The notes beneath the pieces are model-generated. The model did no database searches and was not told the DNA's origin. It saw only the letters and a list, made by a program, of their open reading frames with translations. Source: Pseudozobellia thermophila (lineage in GTDB: Bacteria > Bacteroidota > Bacteroidia > Flavobacteriales > Flavobacteriaceae). From it: DNA of 64,000 nt. Location: contig NZ_FQYU01000008.1 in assembly GCF_900141855.1 (NCBI RefSeq), forward strand, positions 93,124 through 157,123. The letters are read 5' to 3'. Below are positions 10,152 through 21,715 of the stretch, in pieces. Numbering within the stretch: position 1 is the first letter of the stretch; each line of letters starts with the position of its first letter. The translations under genes were made by a program, and so were the position numbers.

Positions 10152-10556
10152 ATGGCAAAGTCAACTTCAAAGGCAGGTGCAAAAGCGGCAAAGAAACGTA
10201 AAGTTATCGTTGACTCGGTGGGTGAGGCCCACGTTACTGCATCTTTCAACAATATCATTATTTCCCTTACCAATAAGAAAGGAGACGTTATTTCTTGGTC
10301 TTCGGCAGGGAAGATGGGTTTTAGGGGTTCTAAAAAGAACACTCCCTATGCAGCTCAAGTAGCTGCCGAGGAGTGTGCTAAAACTGCACACGAGGCCGGT
10401 CTTAGAAAAGTGAAGGTCTATGTAAAAGGACCTGGTAACGGTAGGGAATCTGCCATAAGGGCCGTGCACAACTCGGGTATCGAGGTAACCGAGATCATCG
10501 ATGTTACGCCAATGCCGCACAACGGTTGTAGGCCTCCGAAACGAAGAAGAGTATAA
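10152..10556 (+). CDS. rpsK: 30S ribosomal protein S11
   Basis: S11 (uS11) lies on the 30S platform near the E site. It has 134 residues. [37 protein letters not shown] and the ending [18 protein letters not shown] are diagnostic. A 91-bp structured gap separates it from rpsD. Confidence 0.98.
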   Translation: MAKSTSKAGAKAAKKRKVIVDSVGEAHVTASFNNIIISLTNKKGDVISWSSAGKMGFRGSKKNTPYAAQVAAEECAKTAHEAGLRKVKVYVKGPGNGRESAIRAVHNSGIEVTEIIDVTPMPHNGCRPPKRRRV

Positions 10557-10571
10557 TTTTATTCACTATAA

Positions 10572-10634
10572 ATTTCACGGGAAATGTAGTTAACGATTAT
10601 CGAAGGATAAGCCTTAATTCATAATCACATTTCC
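10572..10634 (+). promoter_or_regulatory. Candidate structured mRNA leader of rpsD
   Basis: The 91-bp rpsK-rpsD gap folds on paper into one nested hairpin: GGAAATGT (10580-10587) with ACATTTCC (10627-10634), GATTAT (10595-10600) with ATAATC (10621-10626), and AAGG (10603-10606) with CCTT (10612-10615). A competing small hairpin, ATTTC (10572-10576) with GAAAT (10581-10585), shares the outer 5' arm. The structure ends 13 nt before the rpsD ATG. S4 autoregulation through mRNA leaders is known in other bacteria. The pairing is seen; the role is inferred. Confidence 0.5.
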
Positions 10635-10647
10635 AAATCATTAGAAA

Positions 10648-11253
10648 ATGGCAAGATACACAGGACCTAAAAGTAAGATCGCCCGTAAGTTCGGCGAAGC
10701 TATCTTCGGAGACGACAAGTCTTTCGAGAAAAAGAATTACCCTCCGGGACAACACGGTAACAACAGGCGACGAGGAAAAAAATCGGAGTACGCCGTGCAG
10801 TTGATGGAAAAGCAAAAAGCGAAATATACCTACGGTATTTTAGAAAAGCAGTTTAGAAACATATTCGCCAATGCCAAGAGAAAGGAAGGCGTAACCGGTG
10901 AAATATTGCTTCAATTGTGCGAGTGTCGTTTAGACAATGTGGTGTACCGTATGGGTATCGCCCCTTCGCGAAGAGGAGCAAGGCAATTGGTTTCGCACAG
11001 GCACATTACCGTAAATGGCGAGTTGGTCAATATTCCTTCATACACCTTAAAGGCAGGAGATGTTGTAGGTGTTCGTGAGAAATCAAAATCACTTCAGGTG
11101 ATAAAGGATTCTCTTGATGCCAATAGTAATGTTTATGAGTGGATTACCTGGAACGCTGAAAAGAAGGAAGGAACTTTTGTTTCCGTACCCGAAAGACTGC
11201 AGATTCCAGAGAATATCAAAGAACAATTAATTGTTGAGCTTTACTCTAAATAA
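10648..11253 (+). CDS. rpsD: 30S ribosomal protein S4
   Basis: S4 (uS4) is a primary 16S binder that nucleates 30S assembly and often represses its own mRNA. It has 201 residues. [20 protein letters not shown], the [20 protein letters not shown] region and the S4 domain ([20 protein letters not shown], then [11 protein letters not shown]) are complete. The preceding leader hairpin makes autogenous control plausible. Confidence 0.98.
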   Translation: MARYTGPKSKIARKFGEAIFGDDKSFEKKNYPPGQHGNNRRRGKKSEYAVQLMEKQKAKYTYGILEKQFRNIFANAKRKEGVTGEILLQLCECRLDNVVYRMGIAPSRRGARQLVSHRHITVNGELVNIPSYTLKAGDVVGVREKSKSLQVIKDSLDANSNVYEWITWNAEKKEGTFVSVPERLQIPENIKEQLIVELYSK

Positions 11254-11271
11254 CATAGAACACTAATTCAT

Positions 11272-12264
11272 ATGGCATTATTTAATTTTCAGAAACCCGA
11301 TAAAGTAATAATGATCGATTCTTCGGATTTCGAAGGAAAGTTCGAATTCCGTCCTTTGGAACCCGGTTATGGATTAACTGTTGGGAACGCATTAAGAAGA
11401 GTATTGCTTTCTTCTTTGGAAGGTCATGCGATTACCTCCGTCAGAATTGACGGGGTAGAGCACGAGTTCTCTGTTATTTCGGGTGTGGTTGAAGATGTTA
11501 CCGAAATCATATTGAACCTGAAGCAGGTACGCTTTAAAAAGCAGATCGAAGATTCAGAGGCCGAAGTGGTCTCTATCTCCGTTAGCGGCAAGGAGCAATT
11601 GACCGCCGGTGATTTCCAAAAGTTCATTTCAGGTTACCAGGTCTTGAATCCCGATTTGGTTATCTGCAATATGGATCCCAAGGTAAGCATCAATATGGAG
11701 ATCGTTATCGATAAAGGTCGTGGTTACGTTCCTGCCGAGGAGAATAAAAAATCGAACGCGGCATTGGGAAGCATAGCCATCGACTCGATCTTTACACCGA
11801 TAAAGAACGTAAAATACAGCATCGAGAACTTTCGTGTAGAGCAAAAGACCGATTACGAAAAATTGGTGTTCGAGATCGTTACCGACGGGTCTATCCATCC
11901 TAAGGATGCCTTGACAGAGGGGGCCAAGGTGTTGATCCACCACTTTATGTTGTTCTCCGATGAGCGTATTACGCTAGAGGCCGATGAAATCGCCCAAACG
12001 GAAACTTACGACGAAGAGTCTTTGCACATGCGTCAGCTCTTGAAGACCAAATTGGTAGATATGGATCTTTCGGTCCGTGCCCTGAACTGTTTGAAAGCGG
12101 CCGAGGTCGATACCTTGGGCGACTTGGTTTCCTTCAATAAGAACGACTTGATGAAGTTCAGGAACTTCGGTAAAAAATCACTGACCGAACTCGAAGAGTT
12201 GGTCATCAACAAAGGTCTTAGCTTTGGAATGGACCTTTCAAAATACAAATTAGATAAAGATTAA
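11272..12264 (+). CDS. rpoA: DNA-directed RNA polymerase alpha subunit
   Basis: The alpha subunit scaffolds RNA polymerase assembly and contacts upstream DNA and activators. It has 330 residues. The N-terminal domain contains [20 protein letters not shown]. After a linker, the C-terminal domain (about residues 255-330) has the helix-hairpin-helix pattern [20 protein letters not shown] and [13 protein letters not shown]. It sits between rpsD and rplQ as usual. Confidence 0.98.
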   Translation: MALFNFQKPDKVIMIDSSDFEGKFEFRPLEPGYGLTVGNALRRVLLSSLEGHAITSVRIDGVEHEFSVISGVVEDVTEIILNLKQVRFKKQIEDSEAEVVSISVSGKEQLTAGDFQKFISGYQVLNPDLVICNMDPKVSINMEIVIDKGRGYVPAEENKKSNAALGSIAIDSIFTPIKNVKYSIENFRVEQKTDYEKLVFEIVTDGSIHPKDALTEGAKVLIHHFMLFSDERITLEADEIAQTETYDEESLHMRQLLKTKLVDMDLSVRALNCLKAAEVDTLGDLVSFNKNDLMKFRNFGKKSLTELEELVINKGLSFGMDLSKYKLDKD

Positions 12265-12268
12265 CCGC

Positions 12269-12310
12269 TATTTCTTACAGGTTAGGGATACACCCTCAGT
12301 TGGAGAAATA
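12269..12310 (+). promoter_or_regulatory. Candidate structured leader of rplQ
   Basis: In the 61-bp rpoA-rplQ gap, TATTTCT (12269-12275) is perfectly complementary to AGAAATA (12304-12310), and inside it AGGG (12284-12287) can pair with CCCT (12293-12296). The nested form resembles an autoregulatory leader or a spacer stem; the function is inference only. Confidence 0.35.
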
Positions 12311-12325
12311 CAATAGAACGAAAAG

Positions 12326-12868
12326 ATGAGACACGGTAAAAAGGTCAATCATTTAGGGAGAAAAACGGCGCATAGAAAGGCGATGTTGGCCAATATGGCC
12401 TGCTCCTTGATCGAGCACAAGAGAATCAATACTACGGTTGCAAAGGCCAAGGCGCTTAAGCAGTTTGTAGAGCCTTTGATTACAAAGGCAAAGGCGGAAA
12501 ACAACATCACGGCCGAAAAAGGTACGCACAATCGTCGTATCGTATTCAAGAACCTCCGCGATAAATATGCGGTAACCGAACTGTTCGGTGCCGTGGCCGA
12601 AAAGGTAGGTGACCGTCCAGGAGGGTACACCCGAATTATCAAATTGGGCAACCGATTGGGTGATAACGCCGATATGGCAATGATAGAGTTGGTTGATTTT
12701 AACGAACTTTACAATGCCGGTAAGCCTAAAAAGAAAACGACCCGACGAAGCAGAAGGGGAGGCGGCAAAAAAGAAGAGGAGAAAACAGAGGTGCCTGCAG
12801 TAGCCCCGACCGAAAAAGCGGAGGCCCAGACCGATGTTGAAAATGTAACGGACGATTCAGAGGAATAA
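12326..12868 (+). CDS. rplQ: 50S ribosomal protein L17 with acidic tail
   Basis: L17 (bL17) lies near the tunnel exit. The core (residues 1 to about 125) is canonical: [20 protein letters not shown], then [22 protein letters not shown]-terminal extension of about 50 residues is first basic ([15 protein letters not shown]) and then acidic and alanine-rich, ending DDSEE. E. coli L17 has 127 residues and this one 180; such tails are usual in Bacteroidota. Last gene of the cluster, followed by a strong terminator. Confidence 0.97.
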   Translation: MRHGKKVNHLGRKTAHRKAMLANMACSLIEHKRINTTVAKAKALKQFVEPLITKAKAENNITAEKGTHNRRIVFKNLRDKYAVTELFGAVAEKVGDRPGGYTRIIKLGNRLGDNADMAMIELVDFNELYNAGKPKKKTTRRSRRGGGKKEEEKTEVPAVAPTEKAEAQTDVENVTDDSEE

Positions 12869-12894
12869 GATGTTCATAACTCCTAAAAACTTGA

Positions 12895-12926
12895 AAAGGA
12901 TAAACTTAATAGTTTATCCTTTTTTT
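12895..12926 (+). terminator. Rho-independent terminator after rplQ
   Basis: Twelve perfect base pairs, AAAGGATAAACT (12895-12906) with AGTTTATCCTTT (12911-12922), loop TAAT, then a T run to 12926. It closes the ribosomal transcription unit before the carA promoter. Confidence 0.85.
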
Positions 12927-12931
12927 ATGTT

Positions 12932-12939
12932 TAATTTTG
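12932..12939 (+). promoter_or_regulatory. Candidate -7 promoter element of carA
   Basis: TAATTTTG matches the Bacteroidota -7 consensus TAnnTTTG. It lies just after the rplQ terminator and 24 bp before the carA ATG. No clear TTG -33 element is visible at the ideal distance. Confidence 0.45.
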
Positions 12940-12963
12940 AAAAATTAAGAAAGAGCAAGACAA

Positions 12964-15496
<2,533 letters not shown>

Positions 15497-15520
15497 GTTT
15501 TTGCTATATAGACAAAAGAA

Positions 15521-15564
15521 AGCCCCTTCTCTCCAAAAATTGCTGGTGAGAAGGGCTTTTTTTT
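15521..15564 (+). terminator. Rho-independent terminator after eno
   Basis: AGCCCCTTCTC (15521-15531) pairs with GAGAAGGGCT (15548-15557) with one bulged C, followed by eight T residues. It separates eno from the glycogen synthase gene. Confidence 0.8.
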
Positions 15565-15620
15565 GGTCTCTTCACAAAGTTTACTTACCTTTTTCCCATA
15601 ACCGTTAACTTGGACGCCCG

Positions 15621-17156
15621 ATGAACAATTTTCTTTTTGTAGCTGCAGAAAACGACGCCATAGCCAATTGCAAGGCGGGTGGAATGGGTGACGTGGTTCG
15701 GGATGTTCCCCGCGAAATCGCCAGGCGCGGCGATAAGGTACATGTGGTGGTACCGGCCTATTCCCGATTGCACCACAATGGAACGTTTCGTACAAAACTG
15801 AATTTTAGACTACGGGGCATCGATTATTCGGCCGAGCTTTATGTGGTGGCCCCAAAAAAGGAATTTGAAAACATCATCCACTACGTGATCCATCATCCGG
15901 AAATTACGGAAGGAGGTATAGCCCATATTTATCACGACGACCCCACAGAGCCCTTTTTTAACGACTTTATAAAGTTTATCGTTTTCAATACGGCGGTGGC
16001 CGAAGCGATCAAAATGGGGGCTTTCGGCGAATTGGACGTCGTTCATATGCACGATTGGCATTCAAGTGCCCTATTGTTTCTCAAACACTACCATCCAGAC
16101 TATAAGGTGTTGAAAAAAATGCGCTATGTATACAGTATCCACAACTTGGCGATACAGGGTATACGTCCTTTTTATGACAATTATGCCTCGGTCAACAATT
16201 GGTTTCCCGAGGTCGAATTGGACCACGGCGCCCTGAAAGATCCCAGGTATCACGATTGCATCAACCTGATGGCCGTGGGCATACGCTTGGCCGATGCCGT
16301 GCATACGGTGTCCAAGGCGTATAAGGAAGATGTTCTCCTGCCCAGTGCCCGGCCCGAGTTCGTCGGAGGGGAAAGCTTGGAGGGGGATCTGCAAAAGGCC
16401 AATAACGAAGGTCGGTTGTACGGTATCCTGAACGCATCGAACTACCAAAATATCCGGCAGGCCGAAAAGGGACTGTTGTACAGAAATACGGTAAAGGCCC
16501 TGTTCAGGTGGCTACAAGACGAGTCGAAAAAATACAAGGCCGATTTTTTGGCCCATACGGGCGAAAAGATCATGGAGTATGTTTCCAATAAGCCCAAATT
16601 TATCGTTTCGAGTGTGGCCCGGTTGACCGAACAAAAGTTCTATTTTTTTATGCGCTCGCCCGAGTCGTTCGAAAAAATACTGCAAAGACTGCAACAGGTC
16701 GATGGTATTTTTATGCTCTTGGGTACGGGCGATCCCGATTACGAACAACTGTTTCGCGATATGAGCTACAAACACAAAAACTTCATCTTTACCAACGGAC
16801 AATCGGAAGACCTTATCGATTCGATGTACTTGGAAACCGACCTTTATTTTATGCCCAGTCTTTTCGAGCCCTGCGGAATAAGTCAAATGCTGGCCATGCG
16901 AAACGGCAACCCCTGTTTGGTACACCATACCGGAGGGCTTAAGGATACCGTTGAACATATGAAAACCGGTTTTGCGTTCGACGGCAAGACCTTTAGCGCC
17001 AAGCTGGCCGATATGGTAGCCAAGTTCGACGAGGCGTTGAACGTGTGGGAACACGACCGGCCCAAGTGGAATAGGATAAGGGCCAACGCCAAGAAAATGC
17101 GATTTACCTGGGAAAAGTCCTTGGATGAGTACTACGAAAAACTCTACCTGTTGTAA
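15621..17156 (+). CDS. Glycogen/starch synthase, GT5 family
   Basis: Likely ADP- or UDP-glucose-dependent alpha-1,4-glucan synthase of two Rossmann-like domains. It has 511 residues. The nucleotide-sugar contact motif appears as CKAGGMGDVVRDVPREIARR (the KxGGxGDV signature) near residue 18. The C-terminal domain contains SVARLTEQKFYFFM and the retaining-GT acceptor motif FEPCGISQMLAMRNGNPCLV followed by HHTGGLKDTV. No glgC, glgB or phosphorylase is adjacent. The glucan made and the donor used cannot be told from sequence alone. Confidence 0.85.
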   Translation: MNNFLFVAAENDAIANCKAGGMGDVVRDVPREIARRGDKVHVVVPAYSRLHHNGTFRTKLNFRLRGIDYSAELYVVAPKKEFENIIHYVIHHPEITEGGIAHIYHDDPTEPFFNDFIKFIVFNTAVAEAIKMGAFGELDVVHMHDWHSSALLFLKHYHPDYKVLKKMRYVYSIHNLAIQGIRPFYDNYASVNNWFPEVELDHGALKDPRYHDCINLMAVGIRLADAVHTVSKAYKEDVLLPSARPEFVGGESLEGDLQKANNEGRLYGILNASNYQNIRQAEKGLLYRNTVKALFRWLQDESKKYKADFLAHTGEKIMEYVSNKPKFIVSSVARLTEQKFYFFMRSPESFEKILQRLQQVDGIFMLLGTGDPDYEQLFRDMSYKHKNFIFTNGQSEDLIDSMYLETDLYFMPSLFEPCGISQMLAMRNGNPCLVHHTGGLKDTVEHMKTGFAFDGKTFSAKLADMVAKFDEALNVWEHDRPKWNRIRANAKKMRFTWEKSLDEYYEKLYLL

Positions 17157-17213
17157 TAGCTACATTGCACTCAAAAAAGTGTAGTTAATATTGGGTGAAA
17201 GCCCTATGCATAA

Positions 17214-17244
17214 TTGTTAAGATGCCCCTTTTTTATTAATTTTA
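17214..17244 (+). promoter_or_regulatory. Candidate promoter of gltA
   Basis: TTG at 17214-17216 and TAATTTTA at 17237-17244 (one mismatch to TAnnTTTG) are 20 bp apart, and the -7 element ends 31 bp before the gltA ATG. Confidence 0.4.
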
Positions 17245-17275
17245 CGGATCACTTAAATTCAAGTAAAAACTACAA

Positions 17276-18562
17276 ATGTCAGATAAAGCCATATTAGAGT
17301 ACAACGGCCAGAAATACGAATTTCCAGTAATAAAAGGCTCCGAAGATGAACATGCCATAGATATCAAGACTTTGCGCTCCGTTACCGGGGGGATGATAAC
17401 GATCGATCCCGGTTACAAGAATACCGGTTCTTGCGAGAGCGCCATCACTTTTTTGGATGGGGAGAAAGGGATTTTGAGGTACCGCGGCTACTCGATTGAG
17501 GAGTTGGCCGAAAAGGCAGATTTTCTAGAAGTAGCCTACCTGCTCATTTTTGGTGAACTGCCCAATAAGGAAGAGCTTAAAAAGTTTCATAAGGATATTA
17601 CGGACGAGTCGCACGTAGACGAGGAAATGAAGAAGATTTTGGACAGCTTTCCAAAGTCGGCCCACCCAATGGGGGTACTCTCTTCCTTGACAAGTGCCTT
17701 GATCGCTTTCAATTCTTCCACGGTAGATGTTTCGTCCGAAAAGGATATGTACGAGGCCATTGTCCGCATTTTGGCAAAATTTCCCGTGTTGGTAGCGTGG
17801 ACCTTGCGCAAGAAGAAAGGATTGCCCTTGGACTACGGCGACGATACCTTGGGTTATGTCGAGAACATTCACAAAATGATGTTCAAGAGACCTAATCAAA
17901 CCTATCAAAAGAACGATATTGTAATCAATGCTTTGGACAAATTGTTGATCCTACACGCCGATCACGAACAAAACTGTTCTACCTCGACCGTGCGAATTGT
18001 GGGTTCTTCCCATGCCGGGCTCTTTGCTTCCCTTTCCGCCGGTATATCGGCCCTCTGGGGACCACTGCACGGAGGGGCCAACCAGGCCGTGCTCGAAATG
18101 CTCGAAGCCATTGAAGCCGATGGGGGCGATACCAAAAAGTATATGGCGAAGGCCAAGGACAAACAAGATCCATTCAGGCTCATGGGCTTTGGCCACAGGG
18201 TGTATAAGAACTTTGATCCCCGTGCCAAGATTATCAAAAAGGCCGCCGATGAAGTCTTGGGCGATTTGGGAATCGATGATCCCATTTTGGATATAGCCAA
18301 GGGCCTTGAAAAAGAAGCCTTGGAGGATCCGTATTTTGTAGATAGAAAACTCTACCCGAACGTAGATTTCTATTCGGGCATAATCTACAGGGCCTTGGGT
18401 ATACCTACCGAAATGTTCACCGTCATGTTCGCCTTGGGCCGTTTGCCGGGTTGGATTGCCCAGTGGAGGGAAATGAGACTACGGGGCGAGCCGATAGGTA
18501 GGCCAAGACAGGTGTATATCGGCGAAAAGCAAAGACCTTTTGTTGAACTCGATTTGAGGTAG
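17276..18562 (+). CDS. gltA: Citrate synthase
   Basis: Condenses acetyl-CoA and oxaloacetate to start the TCA cycle. It has 428 residues, type II (hexameric) size with the N-terminal beta-rich domain (ILEYNGQKYEFPVIKGSEDE). Active-site segments: ILHADHEQNCSTSTVRIVGS, GPLHGGANQAVLEML, MGFGHRVYKNFDPRAKIIK and the C-terminal FSGIIYRALG-like part (here YSGIIYRALGIPTEMFTVMF). Its own promoter and terminator suggest a single-gene unit. Confidence 0.98.
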   Translation: MSDKAILEYNGQKYEFPVIKGSEDEHAIDIKTLRSVTGGMITIDPGYKNTGSCESAITFLDGEKGILRYRGYSIEELAEKADFLEVAYLLIFGELPNKEELKKFHKDITDESHVDEEMKKILDSFPKSAHPMGVLSSLTSALIAFNSSTVDVSSEKDMYEAIVRILAKFPVLVAWTLRKKKGLPLDYGDDTLGYVENIHKMMFKRPNQTYQKNDIVINALDKLLILHADHEQNCSTSTVRIVGSSHAGLFASLSAGISALWGPLHGGANQAVLEMLEAIEADGGDTKKYMAKAKDKQDPFRLMGFGHRVYKNFDPRAKIIKKAADEVLGDLGIDDPILDIAKGLEKEALEDPYFVDRKLYPNVDFYSGIIYRALGIPTEMFTVMFALGRLPGWIAQWREMRLRGEPIGRPRQVYIGEKQRPFVELDLR

Positions 18563-18583
18563 GTCCCGTTTCCGAAAATTAAT

Positions 18584-18615
18584 TGTCCTTTCATCTTTTG
18601 AAAGGACATTTTTTT
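18584..18615 (+). terminator. Rho-independent terminator after gltA
   Basis: TGTCCTTTC (18584-18592) pairs perfectly with GAAAGGACA (18600-18608), followed by a run of seven T residues. Confidence 0.85.
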
Positions 18616-18626
18616 ATGCCAAATAG

Positions 18627-18634
18627 TACCTTTG
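18627..18634 (+). promoter_or_regulatory. Candidate -7 element of the DDAH-like gene
   Basis: TACCTTTG matches TAnnTTTG exactly and lies 19 bp before the ATG at 18653, so the transcript leader would be short. No good TTG -33 element is found at 17-21 bp. Confidence 0.4.
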
Positions 18635-18652
18635 CCCCAAACTACTGTAAAT

Positions 18653-19564
18653 ATGCTACGATTAAATATCAATGATGAAATATCCCGGCTGCGTTCGGTA
18701 GTGTTGGGCACGGCCGAAAGCTGCGGGCCGGTGCCCTCCCCGGAAGAGGCTTACGACCCCAAGTCATTGGAACATATTTTGGCCGGAACCTATCCAAGGG
18801 AAGAGGATATGGTAAGGGAGATGGATGCCTTCGCAAAGGTTTTTGAGAAGTACGGTGTGAAGGTGTACCGCCCGGAGGTTATCGAGAATTGCAACCAGAT
18901 TTTTTCACGCGACATAGCCTTTGTTATCGAGGACAAGCTGATAATCGCCAACATCTTGCCCGATCGTGAGAAAGAGGTCGAGGCCATATTGCACGTGTTG
19001 GAGGAAATAGACAAAGGGCATATTCTACGCCCTCCGGCCGAAGTGCATGTCGAAGGGGGCGATGTTATGCCCTGGAACGATTATATCTTTATAGGAACCT
19101 ATACCTATGACGACTACCCCCAGCATATTACGGCACGTACTAATAAAGCGGCAGTCGAATATATCGCCGAACAGTTTCCGCATAAAAAGATTAAGTCCTT
19201 TGAGTTGCGAAAATCAAAGAAGGCCATCGAAAACGCGCTGCATCTAGACTGTTGCTTCCAGCCCTTGGGCAAAGGGAAGGCCATACTTCACAAAAACGGA
19301 TTTTTGGTGGAGGAAGAGTATCAATGGTTGGTCGATTTCTTCGGAAGGGAGAATATCTTTGAAATTACCCCGATGGAGATGTACCAGATGTTCAGCAATG
19401 TATTTTCGATATCCCCCGAAGTCGTTGTTTCCGAACAGGGCTTCGTTCGTTTGAACACTTGGCTGCGAGAACAGGGTTTTCAGGTTGAAGAGGTCCCCTA
19501 TTCCGAAATTGCCAAGCAAGAGGGCTTGTTGCGCTGTAGCACCTTGCCCTTGGTGCGCGACTAA
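18653..19564 (+). CDS. Dimethylarginine dimethylaminohydrolase-family protein
   Basis: Member of the arginine deiminase (guanidino-modifying) superfamily, likely hydrolysing an arginine-type guanidino group to a ureido product. It has 303 residues from ATG 18653; an upstream TTG in frame is not needed. Seen: substrate-loop FSRDIAFV (about 84-91), HVEGGDV (132-138), catalytic His197 in NALHLDCCFQPLG, and catalytic Cys295 in GLLRCSTLPLVR. Its stop overlaps by 4 bp the convergent ACT-domain gene, with ctlX beyond. The exact substrate (dimethylarginine, arginine or another guanidine) cannot be decided. Confidence 0.85.
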   Translation: MLRLNINDEISRLRSVVLGTAESCGPVPSPEEAYDPKSLEHILAGTYPREEDMVREMDAFAKVFEKYGVKVYRPEVIENCNQIFSRDIAFVIEDKLIIANILPDREKEVEAILHVLEEIDKGHILRPPAEVHVEGGDVMPWNDYIFIGTYTYDDYPQHITARTNKAAVEYIAEQFPHKKIKSFELRKSKKAIENALHLDCCFQPLGKGKAILHKNGFLVEEEYQWLVDFFGRENIFEITPMEMYQMFSNVFSISPEVVVSEQGFVRLNTWLREQGFQVEEVPYSEIAKQEGLLRCSTLPLVRD

Positions 19565-19968
19565 GTCCTGTTGCGGTAATCTTCTGACAGTTCGGTGAGC
19601 ACCTTTATGGCTTTTTCCCCGTCTTTATAGTCTACGAAAATATGGTCGTGGTAATAACCGGCCACGACGTTGCAACCAATATCGAACCGGGCCAGCTCCG
19701 AAGCAAAGATCGCCGTAAGGCCTACGGCTTCAAGGGACGAGTGTACCTGTAGGGTAATCCACGCGGCAATAAATTCGTACGCGAGATTGAGGCGGTCGGC
19801 ATCTTCCTTTTTTAAGATAAGGGTATTGCCCTCCTTTTCCCTGAAAAGACCGATTACATGGTCGGGGGTCTTTGTTTTCGGGGGCTGTACCGCAAATACG
19901 TACCTGCCCTCGTTCAAAATGGGCTGCATAGATTGCACTAGCTTTTTTAGTTCGGTTTCGGCTGGCAT
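19561..19968 (-). CDS. ACT-domain protein (ACT_3/DUF2241-like)
   Basis: A small protein of 135 residues with a two-part ACT-type fold. It contains GRYVFAVQPPKTKTPDHVIG and the ACT-like tail SLEAVGLTAIFASELARFDI then NVVAGYYHDHIFVDYKDGEK. Proteins of this family are thought to bind small ligands such as amino acids; no enzyme motif is seen. It is convergent with the DDAH-like gene (4-bp overlap) and divergent from ctlX with a 102-bp gap. Between two guanidine hydrolases, it may sense an amino acid of that pathway (inference). Confidence 0.75.
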   Translation of the reverse strand: MPAETELKKLVQSMQPILNEGRYVFAVQPPKTKTPDHVIGLFREKEGNTLILKKEDADRLNLAYEFIAAWITLQVHSSLEAVGLTAIFASELARFDIGCNVVAGYYHDHIFVDYKDGEKAIKVLTELSEDYRNRT

Positions 19969-20070
19969 GGGTTTCTTGGCAAATGGTTAAATTATGGATA
20001 TGTTTTTTCGACTGCTGTTTAATGTAGGTAAAAAAGCTAATTTAGCGGCCAAAGCAAAGTTAATGAACCC

Positions 20071-21000
20071 ATGCAGATAACGAATACGATTTTAATGGTT
20101 CGTCCGATAAATTTCCGAAAGAACGAACAAACAGCGGTAAACAATTACTTTCAAGAAGACATGGACCTAAAGAAGGTAACGATCAATGAAAGGGCCCAAA
20201 AGGAGTTTGATGCCTTTGTTGCCGCGCTTCGCCAAAAAGGAGTTAACGTTGTGGTCGTAGACGATACGGCAGAACCCAATACCCCCGATTCCATATTTCC
20301 CAATAATTGGATTTCTACCCACGCCGATGGTACGCTGGCGCTATATCCCATGTATGCCGAAAATAGAAGGAAGGAGAGACGTGAGGACATTTTGGACCTC
20401 TTGGAGGAACAGGGATTTCGAATCGATACGATCGTTGATTATACCTCTGCCGAAGAGGAAGGGGTATTTCTCGAATCGACCGGAAGTATGATTCTAGACC
20501 GTATCCACCAAAAGGCCTATTGCGCCCTATCGGAACGGGCCGACGAAGATCTTTTTATCGAGTTTTGCGAAGATTTTGAGTATACCCCGGTGGTATTTAC
20601 CGCCAATCAGTCGGTCGATGGAAAACGAATGCCCATTTACCATACCAATGTTATGATGTGTGTCGCCGAAGACTTTGCGGTCATCTGCCTCGATTCCATT
20701 GACGATAAGAAAGAAAGGAAGAACGTTCTTGATCACCTGAAACAGGATAACAAGGAAGTCATTGCCATAACCGAGGAACAGATGCACCGTTTTGCGGGTA
20801 ATATGCTCCAGGTTTTGGGAGAGGATGACAAGCGATTTTTGGTGATGAGCTCGTCGGCCTACAAAAGCCTGACCGATGCCCAAATCGGGCGGATCCAAGC
20901 GCATTGCGACATTATACACAGTCCCTTGGATACTATCGAGACCTGTGGCGGGGGCAGTGCCCGGTGTATGATGGCCGAGGTGTTCTTGCCGAGACAATAA
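20071..21000 (+). CDS. ctlX: Arginine-deiminase-superfamily hydrolase, CtlX family
   Basis: CtlX proteins belong to the amidinotransferase/arginine deiminase fold and are linked in annotation to citrulline utilisation. It has 309 residues. Seen: SIFPNNWISTHADGTLALYP near residue 74, EEGVFLESTGSMILDR (the glutamate-containing substrate strand), and the catalytic C-terminal loop CGGGSARCMMAEVFLP with Cys299 as likely nucleophile. The start MQITNTILMVRPINF is the usual family start. Distinct from the DDAH-like neighbour at sequence level, so this is not a recent duplication. Confidence 0.85.
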   Translation: MQITNTILMVRPINFRKNEQTAVNNYFQEDMDLKKVTINERAQKEFDAFVAALRQKGVNVVVVDDTAEPNTPDSIFPNNWISTHADGTLALYPMYAENRRKERREDILDLLEEQGFRIDTIVDYTSAEEEGVFLESTGSMILDRIHQKAYCALSERADEDLFIEFCEDFEYTPVVFTANQSVDGKRMPIYHTNVMMCVAEDFAVICLDSIDDKKERKNVLDHLKQDNKEVIAITEEQMHRFAGNMLQVLGEDDKRFLVMSSSAYKSLTDAQIGRIQAHCDIIHSPLDTIETCGGGSARCMMAEVFLPRQ

Positions 21001-21022
21001 ACGTTAGGGGCCGTTGACCGTA

Positions 21023-21715
21023 TTACAGTTCTTCCTTCAGGGCCTTGATATCGGTAATCAACTGGGCTACCGACGAACGGTTGAGTCCGTTGTAGATGCC
21101 CCTGATGTGCTTGTTCTTGTCGATCAGGAGAAAATTTTCGGTGTGTAGAAAATCGTTGATGTCCTTGGGGATACCTAGATCGTTTTCTACAAAATACTGG
21201 TTTCGGCCCAGGTCGTATATCTCTTTTTTGTTACCGGTGACCAAGTGCCATTTGCCATCGATAACGCCGTTCTTTTCGGAATAGGTCTTCAAGACCGCTA
21301 CCGAATCGATAGAGGGCGTAACGGAATGGGAGAGCAGCAATACTTCAGGGTCGTCTATAAAGGCTTCCTGAACCTTTTGCATGTTTCCCGTCATTTTCAG
21401 GCAGATGCCCGGGCAGGTGGTAAAGAAGAAGTCGGCGACATAGATTTTATCGTCAAAGGTTTCGGGGGTAATGGTATCGCCCAATTGATCGATCAAGCTG
21501 TACCCCGAAATTTTATGGAAGTCCTTTTCCTGTTGAGAGCCGGGTTCGATCCAGTGGGGTGTGAACGATTCGTCTTGATAGTAGGGTAGATGGGCAACGC
21601 GGCTCGATGCCTCGCTTGGGCGCGGCGTTTTTTTTGCCTCGGGCTTACAGGAGGCCAGAGCGCTTAATAGCATCAGGCAGATTCCCGTTTTATTTATCTT
21701 TGACAACAACTTCAT
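21023..21715 (-). CDS. SCO1/SenC-family copper chaperone-like lipoprotein
   Basis: A thioredoxin-fold protein that in the family delivers copper to cytochrome oxidase or acts as a thiol redox partner. It has 230 residues. A lipobox (LLSALASC, Cys23) anchors it in the envelope. The copper motif CxxxC is TTCPGIC (Cys101, Cys105), and the distal histidine is His191 in DFLHTENFLLID, so all three ligands are kept. It is last in a leftward run with the YwqK-like gene, overlapping it by 26 bp. Confidence 0.9.
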   Translation of the reverse strand: MKLLSKINKTGICLMLLSALASCKPEAKKTPRPSEASSRVAHLPYYQDESFTPHWIEPGSQQEKDFHKISGYSLIDQLGDTITPETFDDKIYVADFFFTTCPGICLKMTGNMQKVQEAFIDDPEVLLLSHSVTPSIDSVAVLKTYSEKNGVIDGKWHLVTGNKKEIYDLGRNQYFVENDLGIPKDINDFLHTENFLLIDKNKHIRGIYNGLNRSSVAQLITDIKALKEEL

